64,000 bases of DNA, from NCBI GenBank assembly GCA_947571775.1, contig CANOZK010000006.1:1-64000 (forward strand), read 5' to 3'. The notes beneath the pieces are model-generated. The model was not told the origin of the DNA. It ran no database searches and saw nothing but the letters and a program-made list of their open reading frames with translations. The DNA is from an uncultured Lachnospiraceae bacterium (GTDB taxonomy: Bacteria; Bacillota; Clostridia; Lachnospirales; Lachnospiraceae). Positions 35,749-45,479 of this stretch are shown here, piece after piece. The position numbers and the translations under genes were made by a program. Each line of letters opens with the position of its first letter. Position 1 is the first letter of the stretch.

Positions 35749-37191
35749 TTAAAATAGTTCTTCTCGGATAACGGCTACATCCTCGCCAGATATTCCCGTA
35801 AGCCCGCGGACTTCCAAGCCGGCATTTCTAGCGTTTCTGACCATCTCTATCAATTCTTCTGTAATCCGCTCCCCAGGCACGGCCAGCGGAATTCCCGGCG
35901 GATACAAATACAGAAAGTCCCCGGCGACATATCCTGTACTTTGAAAAAAAGGAATGTACACAGTCTCTTGTTCCATTGCCTTTCCAATGGGACAAACCGC
36001 TTCCCCGGAAATCAAAAAAGAATGCACAGAAGAATTTTTCTGCGGGGTCCGCCCTTCCTTCTGCCATGTTTTCTCCGCATCTTCCACAGCACAGCACAGC
36101 CGCTCATATCCCTCGTCCGTGTCGGCCGCGCTGGTCATGCCCAATACATAAGTTTCCGTTTCCATCTCCATCTGTATGTTCCATTTTTTTAATAGCCATT
36201 CGTAAAACAGATGACCAGATATTTTGCCTCCCTGTACATCCAAAATCAATTTGGAGCGATCCAGATCCCAGGCGGCTCCGCCGCCGAGCAGCTCCTCTTC
36301 CGCCAACTTAGGATACTGAAATTGGGATAACCGCTTTCTCAATCGTTTCAGCCTGGTCACATACGCCTCAAAAAATTTTAACCCGGATGCCTGCAATTTT
36401 TGGATGCAGGCATCCATGCTTCCCATCAGCAAATAGGAAGGACTGCTGGTCTGGTACATGCCCATGTAGCGTTGTATCCGCTCCCGGTCTGCCAAATCGC
36501 CTTTCACATGAATCAGCGCCGTCTGGGTTAAAGCCGGCAGCGTTTTATGCAGGCTGTGGACCACTACGTCCGCCCCCTGTTCCAGCGCCGAAACCGGGAA
36601 ATACTCATGAAATGGAAAATGCGCCCCATGGGCTTCGTCCACAATCAGCGGCAATCCATGGCGGTGAACGATTTTTGCAATTTCTTTCACCGGGGAAACC
36701 ACCCCGTCGTAGGTGGGCGAAGTGATCAAAACGGCTTCTGTCTCTGAGTGCGACGCCAGAGCCGCCTCCACCTGATCGGGCAATACTGCGCCGTTTAAGC
36801 CGTAGGGCAGAATCGTCTCTGGGTATAAATAATGGCTGGTCAACTGTCCGAGACAGACGGCATGGTAAACCGACTGGTGGCAGTTCCTGGCCATTAACAA
36901 GGTGCCTCCATGTGTGGTACATGCTCGAACCGCCGCCAGCAGCGCCCCCGTGCTCCCATTTACACTGTAATACGTCTCGTCGGCCCCGTAAAGCCTGGCC
37001 GCCGCCATCTGGGATTCCCGCAGAATTCCCGTGGGACGATGCAGATAGTCAAAGCCTTCGATTTCCGTAATGTCTTTTGTCAAATCCGGCAGGAAATCCA
37101 CGACTTTCTCATTGCGCTTATGGCCCGGCATATGAAACGGATAGATATTCTTTTCGTGATAATGTTCTAATTTCTGATATAAAAACTCCAT
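35749..37191 (-). CDS. Orn/Lys/Arg decarboxylase family protein (PLP)
   Basis: A 480-residue PLP-dependent fold-type I enzyme of the group III decarboxylases (SpeA/CadA/YaaO-like), probably making agmatine, cadaverine or putrescine. It begins with PFHMPGHKRN; the cofactor site is NGSTGALLAAV, the Asp and His of IVDEAHGAHF, and the Schiff-base Lys in HSLHKTLPALTQT. The C-terminal Orn_DC_C domain ends about residue 470. It lacks the N-terminal wing domain of the inducible E. coli enzymes, as Firmicutes forms do. The substrate cannot be decided from sequence alone. It is the first gene of a possible operon with the kinase-like gene and a lipoprotein. Confidence 0.88.
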   Translation of the reverse strand: MEFLYQKLEHYHEKNIYPFHMPGHKRNEKVVDFLPDLTKDITEIEGFDYLHRPTGILRESQMAAARLYGADETYYSVNGSTGALLAAVRACTTHGGTLLMARNCHQSVYHAVCLGQLTSHYLYPETILPYGLNGAVLPDQVEAALASHSETEAVLITSPTYDGVVSPVKEIAKIVHRHGLPLIVDEAHGAHFPFHEYFPVSALEQGADVVVHSLHKTLPALTQTALIHVKGDLADRERIQRYMGMYQTSSPSYLLMGSMDACIQKLQASGLKFFEAYVTRLKRLRKRLSQFQYPKLAEEELLGGGAAWDLDRSKLILDVQGGKISGHLFYEWLLKKWNIQMEMETETYVLGMTSAADTDEGYERLCCAVEDAEKTWQKEGRTPQKNSSVHSFLISGEAVCPIGKAMEQETVYIPFFQSTGYVAGDFLYLYPPGIPLAVPGERITEELIEMVRNARNAGLEVRGLTGISGEDVAVIREELF

Positions 37192-37528
37192 ATTTTATTT
37201 TTCTTTCCAAAATCCTCCTTGAGTTTATGCTTCGCGGTATATTATGATTATCGGATAAAAAAACAAACATTTAATTTCATGAAATGATAAGAAAACGACA
37301 CGGAAAAAGATATACCTTTTTCCGCTACGGCTGCAGAAAATCTTGATATAAAATTTTGACAAAGATTTATATAAAATCAGTTCTTTTTTAGACAAATTAT
37401 ATAAAAATATTGATTCTAATTTTAACATACCTGATTTTCTTTTTCAATCTCCTCCACAGAAAAAATTATAACTTTTTCCACTCTCAGGATTTGACAAAGG
37501 TTTTGGGAAATTTAGGGGGATTTTGTAA
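37192..37528. other. AT-rich gap between decarboxylase and AP2 gene
   Basis: About 340 bases, strongly AT-rich, containing the divergent control regions of both genes. Two TTGACAAAG sequences occur (near 37357 and 37491), but neither has a -10 box 16-18 bases downstream. The AP2 gene has AGGGGG before its ATG. No structured RNA was recognised. Confidence 0.4.
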
Positions 37529-38386
37529 ATGGAAATATACCAAAAGCACCACCGCCCGAAAATCGGTATTGGATACCGCGTCGGGCATCTGACGGTGGCA
37601 AATCCCACCAGGCAGCGTAAGAACGGATATACTGTCTGGAGGTGCCGCTGTGACTGCGGCGGAGAACTTTTATTAGATACCCGCTGTCTGCAAAGAGGAA
37701 CCATCGCAGACTGTGGCTGCCTGTCCAAGACGAAGCCTGGACAGCGGGACATTACCAGGATGCGCTTTGGAAAACTGGTGGCCGTCGAGCCTACGGATCT
37801 GCGCGCCGAGGGCACAGTAGTCTGGAAGTGCCGCTGCGACTGCGGCGGGGAAATACTCACTTCCCTGCATCAGTTATGCTGCGGTTACCGCAAAAGCTGC
37901 GGCTGTCTAAGCCGTCCCCCTCTGAAAGATTTTGTTGGAAAGCGTTTCGGGCAGTTAACAGTAATGGCCTATGCGGGCAAACAAAATGGGATGCACCGCT
38001 GGAGATGCCGCTGTGACTGCGGACAGGAGACAGTCGTGGGACAGACCCTTTTACAGACAGGGCGGACAAAGAGCTGCGGCTGCTTACAGGCTGAGGCATA
38101 CCGGGACAATCTCAAACTGGTGGACGGAACATCGGTAACGATTCTGGAAGCCAATAAGAAAAAGCTGAATCGAAACAATACCAGCGGCTATACGGGGGTT
38201 TACCTGGACCAAAAGCGCAGCAAATGGATTGCGAAGATTGGTTTTAAAGGAAAAACGTATTACCTTGGGGCATATTCTGACAAACAGGATGCCATCAAAG
38301 CCCGCCAAAAAGGAGAGAAACTGCACGACGATTTTCTGGAATGGTATTACTCAAGGCGTCATCCGTCCAAGATAGGAAAAATATAG
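37529..38386 (+). CDS. AP2-domain protein with three Cys-rich modules
   Basis: A 285-residue basic protein of unusual build. Three modules of about 55 residues repeat (roughly 14-65, 77-127 and 136-186). Each starts RFGxLTV-like, then W(R/K)CRCDCG, and ends about 17 residues later in CGCL; the CxCxCG and CGC Cys positions suggest a zinc site each. A C-terminal AP2/ERF-like DNA-binding domain follows (216-268; NNTSGYTGVYLDQKRSKWIA, then LGAYSDKQDAIKARQ). AP2 domains in bacteria are known mostly from phages and homing endonucleases; no HNH or other nuclease motif is visible here. Function is likely DNA binding, possibly mobile-element linked. It is flanked by an AT-rich gap and a perfect palindrome. 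Confidence 0.8.
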   Translation: MEIYQKHHRPKIGIGYRVGHLTVANPTRQRKNGYTVWRCRCDCGGELLLDTRCLQRGTIADCGCLSKTKPGQRDITRMRFGKLVAVEPTDLRAEGTVVWKCRCDCGGEILTSLHQLCCGYRKSCGCLSRPPLKDFVGKRFGQLTVMAYAGKQNGMHRWRCRCDCGQETVVGQTLLQTGRTKSCGCLQAEAYRDNLKLVDGTSVTILEANKKKLNRNNTSGYTGVYLDQKRSKWIAKIGFKGKTYYLGAYSDKQDAIKARQKGEKLHDDFLEWYYSRRHPSKIGKI

Positions 38387-38415
38387 TTTTTTTATCTCTA
38401 AACTAAAACCAAAAA

Positions 38416-38450
38416 AAGCATGTACTTTTCTCGCAGAAAAGTACATGCTT
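38416..38450 (-). terminator. Perfect 16-bp palindromic hairpin after the AP2 gene
   Basis: AAGCATGTACTTTTCT (38416-38431) and its exact complement (38435-38450) enclose the loop CGC. A T-run follows only on the reverse strand. The core CTTTTCTCGCAGAAAAG recurs at 59894-59910. Confidence 0.8.
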
Positions 38451-38501
38451 GTCTATATATCTGCCAAAAAATAGATTTTCATAGAATCTAGCAAAATCGC
38501 C

Positions 38502-38530
38502 TTGCAATGTATAGGACAACATGCTATAAT
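38502..38530 (+). promoter_or_regulatory. Promoter of the asparaginase gene
   Basis: TTGCAA (38502-38507) and TATAAT (38525-38530) are 17 bases apart, about 170 bases before ansA. Confidence 0.65.
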
Positions 38531-38697
38531 TCTCCCTTACAATAGGAAAACGGTTCTTCTGCCAATATCGTCAGCTAAAAGAAATAAAACAAAAATCGCG
38601 GAAGATTTTCCTTATGAAGAACAGCGTTTTAAGGAGTCCAGGGAAATCGCAATCCCTGTTGAACTCACATCAGATTATATCAATGAGGCGTTAGAAA
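38531..38697 (+). other. Leader of ansA with an open frame
   Basis: A frame open from the promoter to 38705 (67 codons) overlaps the ansA start. It has no good start codon after the promoter; its last part (EDFPYEEQRFKESREIAIPV) reads like coding sequence and may be the tail of a lost upstream gene or a coupling peptide. Confidence 0.3.
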
Positions 38698-39693
38698 ATG
38701 TCTAAAATTCTTTTACTTGCAACAGGCGGCACCATCGCTTGCCAAGATTCCGCCCAGGGCCTGGCGCCATCGATGGATGCCCGGCAGATTTTATCCCATA
38801 TCCCAGAAATCCAGACGCTTGTCCATCTGGAAGCTCTGTCGCTGATGCACACAGACAGCACCGATATGAACCCGGCAGACATGACCCAAATCGCAGAAGC
38901 CATCCGGGAGCATTATGAGGATTTCGACGGATTTGTGATCACTCATGGAACGGACACCCTGGCATACAGCGCAGCGGCGCTCTCCTATATGCTGCGAAAT
39001 CTGGAAAAACCGATAATTCTCACCGGATCGCAGCTTCCCCTGGAAGACCTGTACACCGATGCCAAACAAAATTTATCCGATGCTGTTCGCTTTGCCTGCG
39101 CGGGTATCGCCGGGGTATTCCTGGCATTTGACGGCATCCTAATCAGCGGAGTCCATGCCACCAAATTAAAAAGCAAAAGCATCGACGCTTTCAAGAGCAT
39201 CAATTTCCCTGTGATTGCCAAAATCAAGCATGGAAAAATCACTTACTGCCAAGGGCACTCTCTGCTGCCCAGAACAGCCGGGAAATTTTTCGCCGCGACA
39301 AGTCTGCGCTCAAATATCTTTGTACTGAAAATTTTTCCGGGGATCGGATGTGAAATTTTTGACTTTATCCGGGAACATTATATGGGCCTGATTATCGAAA
39401 GCTTCGGGGTGGGCGGGATTCCCGGTCAAAACCCGGATCTGGTTTCTGAGATACCACGGCTTATCCAGGCGGGCGTTGCCGTGGTGATTACCAGTCAATG
39501 CCTGTACGAAGGCATCGATCTGGATATCTACGCAGTCGGGAAAAAGCTTGCTGGGGAAAACGTGATTTTTGGCGGAGATATGACGACAGAAGCGCTTACC
39601 ATGAAGCTAATGTGGGCTCTTGGCAATTATGACAGACTGGACGATGTAAAAAAATGCATGGAAACTGCGTATTGCGCGGATCGAAGCGATTAA
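38698..39693 (+). CDS. ansA: L-asparaginase, type I
   Basis: Hydrolyses asparagine to aspartate and ammonia in the cytoplasm. The 331 residues are the size of type I enzymes, without signal peptide. The first catalytic Thr is in LLATGGTIAC, the second with its Asp in THGTDTLAYSA, and the tetramer-interface region GVGGIPGQN is present. The start follows GAGG by nine bases. It has its own promoter and shares a terminator with the convergent ilvA. A glutaminase side activity is possible for this family but not shown by sequence. Confidence 0.93.
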   Translation: MSKILLLATGGTIACQDSAQGLAPSMDARQILSHIPEIQTLVHLEALSLMHTDSTDMNPADMTQIAEAIREHYEDFDGFVITHGTDTLAYSAAALSYMLRNLEKPIILTGSQLPLEDLYTDAKQNLSDAVRFACAGIAGVFLAFDGILISGVHATKLKSKSIDAFKSINFPVIAKIKHGKITYCQGHSLLPRTAGKFFAATSLRSNIFVLKIFPGIGCEIFDFIREHYMGLIIESFGVGGIPGQNPDLVSEIPRLIQAGVAVVITSQCLYEGIDLDIYAVGKKLAGENVIFGGDMTTEALTMKLMWALGNYDRLDDVKKCMETAYCADRSD

Positions 39694-39702
39694 CAGCAAA
39701 AA

Positions 39703-39732
39703 CCTCTCACATTTTACCATAGATGTGAGAGG
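39703..39732. terminator. Bidirectional terminator between ansA and ilvA
   Basis: CCTCTCACAT and ATGTGAGAGG form a perfect 10-bp stem with a 10-base loop, preceded by AAAA and followed by CTTTTG, serving both convergent genes. Confidence 0.88.
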
Positions 39733-39741
39733 CTTTTGTAA

Positions 39742-40953
39742 TTATAAAATCGGGCGGATCACTTTTGGGCGGAATCCCGCCTTTTCCAGCGCGGATACAA
39801 TCTGCCGCTTGTGATCGGTCCCAAATGCTTCCATTGTGATTTTCAATTCCACTGCCGCATTCCGGTTGGTGCTGACGAACTGGTTGTGATCCAGCTTGAT
39901 AACATTTCCCTGATTTTCCGCAATTACCGTAGAAACGCGAACCAACTCCCAGGGCTTATCAGGAAGCAGGACGGATACGGTAAAGATTCGATCCCGCTGA
40001 ATCAAACCGTGCTGTACCACCGAAGCCATGGTGATCACATCCATATTTCCGCCGCTTAAAATACAGACCACTTTCTTTCCGGTAAAATCCAGATGCCGCA
40101 GCGCCGCCACTGTGAGCAGCCCGGAATTTTCCACTACCATCTTATGGCTCTCCACGATATCCAGAAAAGCGACGATCAGCTCATCGTCTTCAATCGTGAT
40201 AATCTGATCTATATTTTCCTGTAAATACGGAAAAATCTTCTCTCCCGGCGTCTTGACCGCCGTGCCGTCTGCGATGGTGTTCACATGAGGCAGCGTGCAG
40301 ACCTCTCCTTTCTCCAAGGAAATTTGCAGACAGTTGGCTCCCGCCGGCTCCACGCCAATCACCTTGATATGAGGATTTAATTTTTTTGCTAAAACAGACA
40401 CGCCGGTTGCGAGTCCGCCGCCGCCCACGGGAACCAGGATATAATCCACCAACGGCAAATCCTGGATAATCTCCATGGCGATCGTTCCCTGTCCGGTGGC
40501 CACTGCCAGATCGTCAAACGGATGGATAAACGTGTATCCTTTTTCGTCTGCCAGTTTGTGAGCATGGCTGCAAGATTCGTCATACGTATCCCCGTAAAGC
40601 ACTACCTCCGCGCCGTAATTCTTCGTCCGCTCCACTTTGATCAGCGGGGTTGTAGTGGGCATGACAATAACCGCTTTGATGCCAAACGCTTTAGCCGCAT
40701 AAGCCACCCCTTGGGCATGGTTGCCCGCGGAGGCGGTAATCAGCCCCTGTTTTCTCTCTTCCTCTGTCAGAGTGCTAATCTTATAGTAAGCGCCTCTTAC
40801 TTTATAAGCCCCTGTAAGCTGCATATTTTCCGGCTTTAAATACACTTTATTGTCCGTCTGCCCGCTCAAAGACTCGCTGTAAATCAGCCGGGTTTCTCTG
40901 GTTACTTTTTTTACAATTTCCGATGCTTCTTCAAATTTTTCTAATGTTAACAT
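39742..40953 (-). CDS. ilvA: Threonine ammonia-lyase (threonine deaminase)
   Basis: PLP enzyme deaminating threonine to 2-oxobutyrate, the entry to isoleucine. The 403 residues carry the catalytic domain, with the PLP Lys in LTGAYKVRGAYYKI and the phosphate cradle VGGGGLATG, and one C-terminal ACT domain (about 325-403). This single-ACT length is shared by catabolic and some biosynthetic enzymes of Gram-positives. With ilvB and ilvD elsewhere in the window a biosynthetic role is plausible. It starts 12 bases after ftsY stops, so it is probably read from the smc-ftsY transcript. Confidence 0.92.
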   Translation of the reverse strand: MLTLEKFEEASEIVKKVTRETRLIYSESLSGQTDNKVYLKPENMQLTGAYKVRGAYYKISTLTEEERKQGLITASAGNHAQGVAYAAKAFGIKAVIVMPTTTPLIKVERTKNYGAEVVLYGDTYDESCSHAHKLADEKGYTFIHPFDDLAVATGQGTIAMEIIQDLPLVDYILVPVGGGGLATGVSVLAKKLNPHIKVIGVEPAGANCLQISLEKGEVCTLPHVNTIADGTAVKTPGEKIFPYLQENIDQIITIEDDELIVAFLDIVESHKMVVENSGLLTVAALRHLDFTGKKVVCILSGGNMDVITMASVVQHGLIQRDRIFTVSVLLPDKPWELVRVSTVIAENQGNVIKLDHNQFVSTNRNAAVELKITMEAFGTDHKRQIVSALEKAGFRPKVIRPIL

Positions 40954-40965
40954 TCTTCTATCCTT

Positions 40966-41901
40966 CTAGACACCTTCTATATTAAATAAAGCTTTTACAA
41001 AAGCTTCCGCGTCAAATTTCTGTAAATCGTCGATGCTTTCCCCCACACCGATATATTTTACCGGTATGTTCAGCTCAGACTGGATAGCGACTGCAATCCC
41101 GCCCTTGGCCGTTCCGTCCAACTTTGTCAGAATAATTCCGGTTAAATCTGCCACTTCGCTGAACTGCCTTGCCTGAATCAGCGCATTCTGTCCCGTCGTT
41201 CCGTCCAGCACTACCAGAATTTCGCGGTATGCCTCTGGATATTCCCGCTCCAGAATCCGGTAAATCTTGCGCAGTTCTTCCATCAAGTTTTTCTTATTGT
41301 GCAGCCGTCCGGCCGTATCGCACAGCAAAACATCTGCATTTCGAGCCTTGGCCGCCGCCACCGCGTCGTAGATAACAGAAGCCGGATCTGCTCCGTCCTG
41401 TCCGCCGATCACTTCCACGCCCGCCCGGTTCGCCCACTGGGTCAACTGTTCTCCTGCCGCCGCCCGGAAGGTATCCGCCGCCGCCAGGATTACTTTTTTC
41501 CCCTGATCTTTTAGCTTTCCGGCCAGCTTTCCCACAGAAGTGGTCTTGCCCACGCCGTTTACGCCGATCACCAGAATCACTGATTTTCGGTTTTCAAATT
41601 CGTACTGAGTATCTTCCACCCGCATCTGATCGGTGACGCTGTTAATCAAAAGCTGTTTGCACTCTGCCGGATCTTTGATGTGCTTTTCCGCAACCTGAGC
41701 CTTCAGATCCTCGATGATCGCAGTGGTGGCATTGATCCCGATATCTCCCATAATCAGTATTTCTTCGATTTCGTCATAGAAATCATCGTCAATGCTGGAA
41801 AAACCGCTGAAAATGGAATCAATTCCAGACACAATGTTTTCCCTTGTCTTGGCCAGGCCGTTTACCAGCCGTTTAAAAAAGCCCCGCTTTTCTTCCGCCA
41901 T
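40966..41901 (-). CDS. ftsY: Signal recognition particle receptor FtsY
   Basis: SRP receptor GTPase that docks ribosome-nascent chains at the membrane. The 311 residues have a short N-terminal segment (without the long acidic A domain of E. coli), a helical N domain and a G domain: GVNGVGKTTSVGKLAGKL, DTFRAAAGEQL, DTAGR, and TKLDGTAKGG followed by GVGESIDDL. It lies two bases downstream of smc and 12 bases upstream of ilvA, the Firmicutes rnc-smc-ftsY order. Confidence 0.97.
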   Translation of the reverse strand: MAEEKRGFFKRLVNGLAKTRENIVSGIDSIFSGFSSIDDDFYDEIEEILIMGDIGINATTAIIEDLKAQVAEKHIKDPAECKQLLINSVTDQMRVEDTQYEFENRKSVILVIGVNGVGKTTSVGKLAGKLKDQGKKVILAAADTFRAAAGEQLTQWANRAGVEVIGGQDGADPASVIYDAVAAAKARNADVLLCDTAGRLHNKKNLMEELRKIYRILEREYPEAYREILVVLDGTTGQNALIQARQFSEVADLTGIILTKLDGTAKGGIAVAIQSELNIPVKYIGVGESIDDLQKFDAEAFVKALFNIEGV

Positions 41902-41903
41902 TT

Positions 41904-44900
41904 TTAAAAGCCCTCCTGCTTATCTAAATCATTTTCCACCAAATCTACCGATACCAGGGCTGAAACGCCTTTTTCCTGCATGGTGATCCCATACAGGCGG
42001 TCAGCAGCATTCATCGTCCCCCTCCTATGGGTTATTATAATGAATTGCGTGTTCTTCGTCAACTTATGTACGTATTCGGCAAATCTTACCACATTGGAGT
42101 CGTCCAGAGCCGCCTCAATCTCGTCCAGCAGACAGAAAGGGGACGGTTTCAGATTTTGGATGGCAAACAGCAGCGCAATAGCAGTCAGCGCCTTCTCCCC
42201 GCCGGAAAGCTGCATCATGTTCTGAAGCTTCTTCCCCGGCGGCTGGGAAATGATCTGAATCCCGGCTTCCAAAATATCCGCGTCGTCCAAAAGTTCCAGC
42301 GTGCCCTTGCCGCCGCCAAATAAGTCCTGGAACGCTTTGTCAAATTCCCGCTGGATTTCCCTGAATTTTTCCGCAAACTGCCTGCGCATTCCGCTGTCCA
42401 GGTCTTCCACAATCTGTAACAGAGTCTTTTCCGCAGTCACCAAATCCTCATGCTGAGTTCTCAAAAATGTGTGCCGCTCCTGAAGTTCCTTATAATCCTC
42501 AATCGCATTTACATTCACATCCCCCAGGGCGCGGATCTCATCCCGAAGCCGGACGACAGATTTTTTTAGATCTTCCCGCCCCCGGCTCTCCTCTGCCGCG
42601 GCATATTGGGCAGCATTGTTCGGGGTAAGCTCATATTCTTCCCATAAATCATTTACATGAACTTCCCGGTTTTCCTCCAACTTCTCGATCTGGCTGCTTA
42701 AGCGAAACACCTCTTTGTCCAGCAGCCCCATTTGCTTGGAAAGATCTTCTCTTTTTTGAAAAAAGGCTTTGTGGCTTTTGGCCATTTCCTCTTTTTCTTT
42801 TAACTGCTCTTGCATCCGAGCCTGGCTTTCGGCGGCGCAGATTTCCGCCTTTTTTCTGTCCTCCTGTATTCGGCTGATTTCGTTTTCTTTTTGTTCTATC
42901 TCCTGGCGGCCTGTGCATAGATTTTCCTCAATCTGTTTCTTTTCCTCCAGAAGCTTTGTCTGTTCTTGACGGATTCGCTGCATATCGGTATCCAGATAGG
43001 ACTTCTTTTGCTCCAGAGAAGAAGATTGCAGATGGATCTCTTCCATATTTTTCTGATAACCCAAAGCCTCTTGCTGAGCCTCTTCCAGTTCTTTTTGACG
43101 GATTTCGATGAGAGCCTCCAGGTTCTTTTCCTCCTGGCTGGACGCCTCCAGCTCTTTTCGGATAGATGCTGTATTTTCCTCCAGCTCCCGGACTTGCAGC
43201 TTCATCTCCTGACGCTCCCGCTCCATTCGCTGATGACGGGACTGGAATTCCTTTTCTTTTTCTTCTTGCTGGGATAGCTGAAGCTTTAATGTGTTGAGCT
43301 GAATCGAGATTTCCTGCATCTCTTTTTGCATCCTGGCTTGTTCTTCTCTTTGCTGGTTTCTCTTTTCCCTGGCTGCCTGCTGATCCGCCTGAATCTTCTC
43401 CAACTCTTCTTGATGGGCTTTTACCGCAGCGGCCAGCTCTTCGATTTCCCGCCGCCTTCCCAGTAAATTACTGTTGTTTTTATAAGCGCCGCCAGTCATA
43501 GAACCGCCTGGACTAAAAGATTCCCCTTCCAGGGTGACCATCCGCAGAGAATGGCGGTATTTCCGTCCAATGGCGATAGCGAAATCCATCTTTTTTACGA
43601 CCAGCGTCCTTCCCAGAAGATATTTCACCAGCTCCCGATATTGGGGGGCTGTCTGAACAAGACCGCTGGCCAGCCCGACAACGCCGGGCTCCTTCAATGC
43701 CTCTTCCTGTGAAAAACCGCCGCGGCTGCGGACGCTGGTCAGGGGCAGGAAGGTGGCGCGCCCGTATCGGTTCTTCTTTAGGTATTCGATCAGCCGCTTG
43801 GCCGTCTGCTCGTTGTCGGTTACGATGTTTTGAATGCTGCCGCCCAGGGCCGTCTCAATGGCCACTTCATAATCCTTGTCCACCTGGATTAAGTCCGCCA
43901 CCACGCCCTGGATGCCCGGCATCTCTTGTTTGCGCTCCATTACCCGGCGGATACTGCTGCCGTAGCCGTCGTAGCGCTCTGCAAGATTCTGCAAAGATTC
44001 CAGCCGGGAAGAATCCCTGTGATAGGTCGCTTTTTCTGCTTCCTGTCGCTGGTTTTGCTCCTGTATCTGCTCGGTCAGACTGCGGATCTCCTCCTCAACA
44101 TGCTCACTCTTCTGAAGCAGCCGATCCTTTCTGTCCTGGACGTCGGCATAAGCTTTCTGTGTCTCTTTTGCCGAACCTTCCAGCTCTGCCTCCTCGCTTT
44201 TTAAGCGCAGGGCCTTCTGGTTTAACGCAGCGTTTCGTATCTCCGCCTGCTCCATCATTGTATTATACCGCTGGATTTTCCCTTTGGTATTGGCGCGCCG
44301 ATTTAAAATTTCAATGATTTCGTTTTTTCCATTTTCGATTTCCCGGGAAAAAGCCTGGATCTTCTGCTGCAACTTCTCCAGCTCTTCTTGCTTCTCCTGG
44401 TTCTGCCCCTGAATGGTTTCCATCGCTTGCCGAAGCTGCTCCTTTTGCACGGCATAGTCTTTCAGGGCGTCCGCTCTGTCCTGCTGTTCTTTTTCCACGA
44501 CGGCAAGGCGATCCCGGTAATGACGATCGTTGGTCTTGCCTGTGCGGATCTGCTCTCTTAAAACATTTTCCTGGCCTTCCATCTGCTGGCAGCGCAGGGC
44601 GTTTTCTTGGGCCTGCTTTCTGGTCTGCTCAGATTTTTCTTCCAGTTCCTCCATGCGCTTGTCCAGAGCCTCGTATTCCTGTTTGGCCTGCTGGAACTGT
44701 TCCGATACCTCCCGGAAATTTTCCTCCGCCAGAGCGCTTTTTGCCGCTAAATCCTCTAGTTGCCGGCGAATATGCTCCATTTCCAGCAAAAACATCTGCA
44801 CATCCAGCCGTTTTAGTTCCTCTTTTTTGTTCAAATAGATTCTGGCAGTTTCTGCCTGCTTCTCCAGGGGTCCCAGTTGTCTGGACAGCTCCTGGAGAAT

Positions 44901-45479
44901 GTCGGTGACACGTAGCAGATTCTGTTTTTCGTCTTCTAGTTTCTTTAAAGCAATGTTTTTTCTGCGCTTGAATTTTACAATTCCCGCCGCTTCGTCGAAC
45001 AGTTCCCTGCGATCCTCCGGCTTACCGCTTAAAATCTGGTCAATCTGGCCTTGGCCGATAATGGAATACCCTTCTTTTCCAATTCCGGTATCGTAAAACA
45101 TCTCCTGGATATCCTTCAGCCTGCATACGCTCCCATTGATCCGGTATTCGCTCTCTCCAGAACGATAAAGCCGCCGGATGACGGTCACCTCATCAAAGGA
45201 TACGGGCAATTTGTGATCGCCGTTGTCCAAGGTGATTGCCACCGAGGCATAGCTCAAAGGCTTTCTGTTTTCTGTCCCGGAAAAAATTACATCCTGCATA
45301 TTGCCGCCCCGAAGCTGCCTGGCGCTCTGCTCTCCCAAGACCCAGCGGACGGCGTCTGCCACATTGCTCTTTCCGCTGCCGTTTGGCCCCACAATTCCAG
45401 TAATGCCGTTGTGAAATTCAAAACAGATTTTCTCGGCAAAGGATTTAAATCCCTGCACGTCAATGCTTTTCAGATACAT
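41904..45479 (-). CDS. smc: Chromosome segregation/condensation protein SMC
   Basis: ATP-driven SMC protein of the bacterial condensin (SMC-ScpAB). The 1191 residues show the Walker [21 protein letters not shown] at 32-51, a long coiled coil, the hinge near 500-680 (with [18 protein letters not shown] and [19 protein letters not shown]), a second coiled coil, the ABC signature [16 protein letters not shown] near 1095 and Walker [15 protein letters not shown]. Full length. Its first 20 bases overlap the end of rnc. The C-terminal tail runs about 15 residues beyond the usual end. Confidence 0.98.
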   Translation of the reverse strand: MYLKSIDVQGFKSFAEKICFEFHNGITGIVGPNGSGKSNVADAVRWVLGEQSARQLRGGNMQDVIFSGTENRKPLSYASVAITLDNGDHKLPVSFDEVTVIRRLYRSGESEYRINGSVCRLKDIQEMFYDTGIGKEGYSIIGQGQIDQILSGKPEDRRELFDEAAGIVKFKRRKNIALKKLEDEKQNLLRVTDILQELSRQLGPLEKQAETARIYLNKKEELKRLDVQMFLLEMEHIRRQLEDLAAKSALAEENFREVSEQFQQAKQEYEALDKRMEELEEKSEQTRKQAQENALRCQQMEGQENVLREQIRTGKTNDRHYRDRLAVVEKEQQDRADALKDYAVQKEQLRQAMETIQGQNQEKQEELEKLQQKIQAFSREIENGKNEIIEILNRRANTKGKIQRYNTMMEQAEIRNAALNQKALRLKSEEAELEGSAKETQKAYADVQDRKDRLLQKSEHVEEEIRSLTEQIQEQNQRQEAEKATYHRDSSRLESLQNLAERYDGYGSSIRRVMERKQEMPGIQGVVADLIQVDKDYEVAIETALGGSIQNIVTDNEQTAKRLIEYLKKNRYGRATFLPLTSVRSRGGFSQEEALKEPGVVGLASGLVQTAPQYRELVKYLLGRTLVVKKMDFAIAIGRKYRHSLRMVTLEGESFSPGGSMTGGAYKNNSNLLGRRREIEELAAAVKAHQEELEKIQADQQAAREKRNQQREEQARMQKEMQEISIQLNTLKLQLSQQEEKEKEFQSRHQRMERERQEMKLQVRELEENTASIRKELEASSQEEKNLEALIEIRQKELEEAQQEALGYQKNMEEIHLQSSSLEQKKSYLDTDMQRIRQEQTKLLEEKKQIEENLCTGRQEIEQKENEISRIQEDRKKAEICAAESQARMQEQLKEKEEMAKSHKAFFQKREDLSKQMGLLDKEVFRLSSQIEKLEENREVHVNDLWEEYELTPNNAAQYAAAEESRGREDLKKSVVRLRDEIRALGDVNVNAIEDYKELQERHTFLRTQHEDLVTAEKTLLQIVEDLDSGMRRQFAEKFREIQREFDKAFQDLFGGGKGTLELLDDADILEAGIQIISQPPGKKLQNMMQLSGGEKALTAIALLFAIQNLKPSPFCLLDEIEAALDDSNVVRFAEYVHKLTKNTQFIIITHRRGTMNAADRLYGITMQEKGVSALVSVDLVENDLDKQEGF

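Noticed and set aside
37529..38386. HNH homing endonuclease
   Set aside because: The AP2 domain is there but no HNH, GIY-YIG or LAGLIDADG catalytic residues were found.
38502..38705. Independent 67-codon gene before ansA
   Set aside because: Its first codon coincides with the -35 box of the ansA promoter and no later start codon is good.
43697..44317. Long plus-strand frame of 206 codons inside smc
   Set aside because: Lies opposite the SMC coiled coil and hinge, Pro/Arg-rich, typical antisense shadow.
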